Source of the DNA: DATIXD01 sp035518875
GTDB lineage: Bacteria > Pseudomonadota > Gammaproteobacteria > Methylococcales > Methylococcaceae
Length of the DNA: 7,937 bases
NCBI GenBank assembly: GCA_035518875.1
Contig: DATIXD010000231.1
Coordinates: 1 to 7,937 of the forward strand
Direction: 5' to 3'
Below the pieces are notes generated by a model, which was not told where the DNA came from, searched no databases, and worked only from the letters and a program-made list of their open reading frames with translations. The translations under genes were made by a program, and so were the position numbers. Positions 5,988 through 7,937 of the stretch are shown here, in pieces; positions within the stretch are counted from its first letter, which is position 1; every line of letters starts with the position of its first letter.

Positions 5988-6298
5988 GGCGTCACCTTCC
6001 GATTGACGGTCAGCTGCGCCTGTATGGCTCCGATTTCAGAGAATCGGCGCAATTGTTTGGCAGAGGAGGCCGCAGTCTCCGGATTCTCGAAGAACAGCAG
6101 GACCGTATCGTCCGACGCGTAAATTCCGGCCCCGAAGTTTCTGGCTAACCGGTTGATTGCCGCCTCCAGCGATCTTTCGCCGGTCATTGGACTCCAGAAC
6201 CGTTCCAGATATTCCCGCCCATGCTTGCGCAGCACGGCGGGGCTTTCGTAACGCTGCCATTCGGTATGGGGCGGCAACAGATTGGGGGATTTGTTCAT
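5984..6298 (-). CDS. Unrecognised 104-aa protein between bet and exo
   Basis: The frame is open far upstream inside bet, but the ATG at 6298 has an AGGAGG ribosome site 7 bases before it and lies after the bet stop. The product starts MNKSPNLLPPHTEWQRYESP. The N-terminal half is basic and aromatic (REYLERFWSP at 28-37, AAINRLARNFGAGIY at 46-60). The C-terminal half reads as strand, helix, strand (TVLLFF at 65-70, ETAASSAKQLRRF at 74-86, AIQAQLTVN at 91-99), a small alpha/beta fold. No signal peptide or membrane segment is present. I recognise no family. Its place between the annealing protein and the nuclease, with its stop overlapping the exo start (ATGA), suggests a partner or modulator of Exo made in equal amounts. 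That is inference from position. Confidence 0.75.
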   Translation of the reverse strand: MNKSPNLLPPHTEWQRYESPAVLRKHGREYLERFWSPMTGERSLEAAINRLARNFGAGIYASDDTVLLFFENPETAASSAKQLRRFSEIGAIQAQLTVNRKVTP

Positions 6299-6370
6299 GA
6301 CGTGCCTCCTGAAAAAAGGGGCGCCATGGTCATCACCCCGACGGCGATGCGTGACGCCCCGGTGGGGTTG
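6299..6370 (-). promoter_or_regulatory. Structured leader of the 104-aa/exo unit (leader family member 5)
   Basis: The leader begins 23 bases after the bet stop. On the minus strand, CAACCCC gives outer pairs CCCC (6367-6364)/GGGG (6339-6336) and an inner helix changed to GGCG (6358-6355)/CGCC (6346-6343); both strands changed together relative to the G-run/C-run of the other leaders. A second stem pairs GCCCCT (6322-6317) with AGGAGGC (6310-6304), one bulged A. It is extended by ATGAC/GTCAT (6333-6329/6301-6297), which reaches into the start codon. GGGG (6339-6336) can also pair with CCCC followed by TTTTTT, an attenuator-like alternative. Confidence 0.66.
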
Positions 6371-6393
6371 AACGAAGGAGCGAGCCTTACGGA

Positions 6394-7290
6394 TCAGGCC
6401 GCTTCGGCGGGGTTTGGACTCTTGAGCCTGTGTTTGGCTTGGGTGATGGCATCCATTCCTGAAACCGCCGATCCGTTGCCAGACGGCGAAGGTATCGATA
6501 CGCCCTGTTGGGCTTTTCGAATCTCCGAGTTGACGAACATCAGATCGGGCCCGCTGAAATGCTCGGCGGCATAGTCCAGCGCCGCCTGCCAGGCACCGCC
6601 GGCTTTTTCGGCCCGCGTGACCAGTTTGGCCGCCATGCGTTTGGCATCCTCGCTGGCTTCGCCTTCGGTAAAGGGAACCGCCTCTGTCCCGGCAGCCATG
6701 ATCTCGGCCTGGCCTTCCAGGATGCGTTCGGCCTCGTCCACGTCGTAAATGCCGACGAAGCCGAAAGCCATGCGCGCCGCCTGGATGGTGGCCTTGTGCC
6801 TGAGCATCCGTTTGGTATGGGACTGCCAGGGCCCGGCCACGGTGAAGCTTTTGCCGTCGCGGTTGCCCTTGAACGGCTCCCGGTAAACCTCGTCCAGATA
6901 TTCCCGGATGGTTACGGGGTGCGTTCGGTCCTTGCGGAACAACACACACTCCAGCCATTCCGGACAGGGCTTGCCTCCTTCCGGCGTGATCATCGTTTCG
7001 GCCGGCTTAAACGCCATGCCATCGAAAGATGGATGGGAATTGATGATGCGCGCCCAGCCATCGACCCCGACCACGGGCACGATTCCGTTTTGCTTGTCCG
7101 GAAACGCATAGATCTCGCGGGTGAAGGGATTGAGGCCGAATTGATCAGCGACGATCAGCAATGCCATCATCTGCGCATCGCTGACCGCGCCGTCCTTGAC
7201 CTTGAAGGCAGTGGCCTTGAGCGTGTCGACGATCTTGTCCTCGTCGAAGGAAAAGCGCTCGGCGAATTTCTGGATCAGTTTGTTGTTCAT
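6394..7290 (-). CDS. bet: Bet (Red-beta/RecT-superfamily) single-strand annealing protein
   Basis: The 298-residue product resembles lambda Red-beta (261 residues). It would coat single-stranded DNA made by Exo and anneal it to a complementary strand without ATP. Family signatures are visible: MMALLIVADQFGLNPFTREIY (41-61), the GIVPVVGVDGWARIIN core (69-84), ECVLFRKD (114-121) and the closing RMLRHKATIQAARMAFGFVGIYD region (161-183). Residues 185-298 form a variable, partly disordered C-terminal part with a helical segment at 214-262, where Red-beta binds Exo and SSB. The N-terminal 20 residues match the usual KFAERF start. The ATG at 7290 has a GGAGG ribosome site 5 bases upstream. It lies between ssb and exo, and with them forms a complete Red-like system. 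Confidence 0.93.
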   Translation of the reverse strand: MNNKLIQKFAERFSFDEDKIVDTLKATAFKVKDGAVSDAQMMALLIVADQFGLNPFTREIYAFPDKQNGIVPVVGVDGWARIINSHPSFDGMAFKPAETMITPEGGKPCPEWLECVLFRKDRTHPVTIREYLDEVYREPFKGNRDGKSFTVAGPWQSHTKRMLRHKATIQAARMAFGFVGIYDVDEAERILEGQAEIMAAGTEAVPFTEGEASEDAKRMAAKLVTRAEKAGGAWQAALDYAAEHFSGPDLMFVNSEIRKAQQGVSIPSPSGNGSAVSGMDAITQAKHRLKSPNPAEAA

Positions 7291-7351
7291 GATGTCCTCC
7301 AGTGAGGGGACACCACGACCCCGACGGGGAGGGCATCCCCGCTTCGGGTTG
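7291..7351 (-). promoter_or_regulatory. Structured leader of bet (leader family member 6)
   Basis: On the minus strand, CAACCC gives outer pairs CCC (7348-7346)/GGG within 7322-7319, and an inner helix CGGGG (7341-7337)/CCCCG (7329-7325). The second stem pairs GGTGTCC (7314-7308) with GGACATC (7297-7291), one G-U, and sits directly against the ATG; the ribosome site GGAGG is at its edge. GGGG (7322-7319) could instead pair with CCCC (7309-7306), breaking this stem. The layout is identical to the other five leaders. Confidence 0.7.
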
Positions 7352-7354
7352 ATT

Positions 7355-7392
7355 GAAAAGAAAGCCCGGGCCGGACGAGCAGTCAGGCCGGG
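7355..7392 (-). terminator. Possible intrinsic terminator or attenuator between ssb and bet
   Basis: On the minus strand, about 28 bases after the ssb stop, CCCGGCC (7392-7386) pairs with GGCC-C-GGG (7372-7365, one bulged C) across a 13-base loop, followed by CTTTCTTTTC. The stem is strong and the downstream stretch pyrimidine-rich but interrupted by C, so it may only partly reduce read-through from ssb into bet. Confidence 0.45.
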
Positions 7393-7419
7393 AGCTGATG
7401 ACGCCGCAGAACGATCAGC

Positions 7420-7848
7420 CTAGAACGGGATGTCCCCGAAGGCCTCGTCGAATTCGTCCGCATCGGTCGACGTCGCGGACGGTTCCTCGGCGGCACCGCC
7501 GGCTCTATCGTTCGTACCGCAAGGTCTTCGATCCAGCAAGGTCAGTTCGGTCCCGACGATCTCGGTGGTGTAACGATCTTCGCCGGCCTTTTGCCACTTG
7601 CGGGTACGCAGCCGGCCTTCGACGTAGACCAACGAGCCCTTCTTCAGGTACTCCTTGGCCACTTCGGCCTGCCGTCCGAACAGGACGATGCGATGCCATT
7701 CGGTGTGTTTCAGGCGTTGACCGGTTTCCCGGTCCTTGTAGGGTTCCGAGGTGGCGACCGCCAGATTGGCGATGGCCTTGCCGTCGGCGGTATAACGCAC
7801 GTCCGGATCGCGGCCCAGAAAGCCGATGATTTGCGATTGGTTCAACAT
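7420..7848 (-). CDS. ssb: Single-stranded DNA-binding protein SSB
   Basis: The 142-residue product is a bacterial-type SSB. Residues 1-105 are the OB fold: MLNQSQIIGFLGRDPDVRYT at the start, IANLAVATSEPYKDRETG, HTEWHRIVLFGRQAEVAKEYLKKGSLVYVEGRL (48-80) and TRKWQKAGEDRYTTEIVG. Residues 107-130 are a short flexible linker. The acidic tip, DEAFGDIPF, is the canonical site to which repair and replication proteins dock. It is shorter than E. coli chromosomal SSB (178 residues), as is common for element-borne copies. It would protect single strands made by Exo or during conjugative transfer and hand them to Bet. Its leader is unlike the other six but also hides the ribosome site. Confidence 0.96.
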   Translation of the reverse strand: MLNQSQIIGFLGRDPDVRYTADGKAIANLAVATSEPYKDRETGQRLKHTEWHRIVLFGRQAEVAKEYLKKGSLVYVEGRLRTRKWQKAGEDRYTTEIVGTELTLLDRRPCGTNDRAGGAAEEPSATSTDADEFDEAFGDIPF

Positions 7849-7929
7849 GAAATGACTCCCCCCGCCGCACTCGGGAACGGAAACAATGCGGCCTGCCTGT
7901 GCGGTGAGCAGGTCGATCCGGGGAGGAGT
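7849..7929 (-). promoter_or_regulatory. Folded leader of ssb (separate design)
   Basis: On the minus strand, ACTCCTCCCC (7929-7920) pairs with the ribosome-site stretch GGGGGGAGT (7863-7855) over 9 bp with one bulged base. Within the 56-base loop two more helices fit: CCTGC/GCAGG (7912-7908/7896-7892) and GCCGCA/TGCGGC (7892-7887/7869-7864). The result resembles a three-way junction closed by the ribosome site, a shape common in translation-controlling leaders. The CAACCC hairpin of the other leaders is absent, although the window ends 8 bases further upstream. The pairing is seen; regulation is inferred. Confidence 0.55.
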
Positions 7930-7937
7930 TACACGCC

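Noticed and set aside
6299..6333. Short upstream frames in leaders, such as 12 codons ending in the ATGA of the 104-aa gene and 7 codons in the cobS leader
   Set aside because: They have no ribosome site, differ in frame and content between leaders, and are absent from the 95-aa leader, so a shared leader-peptide mechanism is not supported.
6508..7305. Long plus-strand frame of 265 codons opposite bet
   Set aside because: Antisense shadow of a clear bet gene, produced by high third-position GC.
1205..7348. The CCCC/GGGG hairpins as REP/BIME repeats or a CRISPR array
   Set aside because: They are not regularly spaced, occur only directly before starts, keep one orientation, and their spacing to the ATG and match to the local ribosome site point to cis regulation.
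1205..7348. The leaders as the known STAXI motif found near ssb genes
   Set aside because: From memory, STAXI is a tandem near-identical pseudoknot repeat; here each leader has one hairpin plus a gene-specific ribosome-site stem. An Rfam scan would settle it.

Overview
The window is one compact DNA-metabolism block of a mobile element, very probably an integrative conjugative element or large plasmid of a GC-rich gammaproteobacterium (or a close relative). It has no rRNA, tRNA or housekeeping gene. Its gene content and order (ssb, bet, exo, a CobS-like AAA+ ATPase, a DUF3150-type protein and a CobT-like protein) match, from memory, the conserved recombination block of SXT/R391 elements and IncA/C plasmids. 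Host and element assignment is inference; no integrase, relaxase or tra gene lies inside the window.

Nearly everything is on the minus strand, read from right to left. First comes ssb (7420-7848), behind an unusual folded leader. Next are the Red-beta-type annealing protein Bet (6394-7290), an unrecognised 104-residue protein (5984-6298) and, coupled to it by an ATGA overlap, a YqaJ/lambda-type exonuclease (4989-5987) followed by a good intrinsic terminator. After a 288-base gap come an unrecognised 95-residue helical protein (4413-4700), a CobS/MoxR-type AAA+ ATPase (3151-4095), a WGR-like domain protein coupled to it by TGATG (2423-3151), a DUF3150-like protein (1252-2340), and the N-terminal 391 residues of a CobT-like protein (1-1173), which runs off the left edge. 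One short plus-strand reading frame (4233-4442), with an operator-like palindrome upstream, may be a divergent small gene.

The Bet/Exo/SSB trio would resect, coat and anneal single-stranded DNA, as in lambda Red. The CobS-like ATPase and CobT-like protein form the familiar MoxR-AAA+/VWA-type chaperone pair. The WGR and DUF3150 proteins are encoded between them and probably act with them. No cobalamin gene is present.

The most striking content is between the genes. Every gene that is not translationally coupled to the gene before it (cobT-like, DUF3150-like, cobS-like, the 95-aa gene, the 104-aa gene and bet) has a leader of the same design. It starts with CAACCC, followed by a GC-rich two-part hairpin whose inner helix varies by compensatory change. 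Then comes a second stem in which a gene-specific segment pairs with that gene's own ribosome binding site. The last G-run of the first hairpin can alternatively pair with a C-run in the second. This looks like a family of cis-acting RNA switches, one per translation unit. ssb has a differently built leader that also hides its ribosome binding site.

A second unexpected pattern is that Exo, the DUF3150-like protein and the WGR protein, which are otherwise unrelated, all end in Asp-X-Trp-Phe. This resembles the acidic, Phe-ending tip of SSB (Asp-Ile-Pro-Phe, present here) and suggests a shared docking partner.
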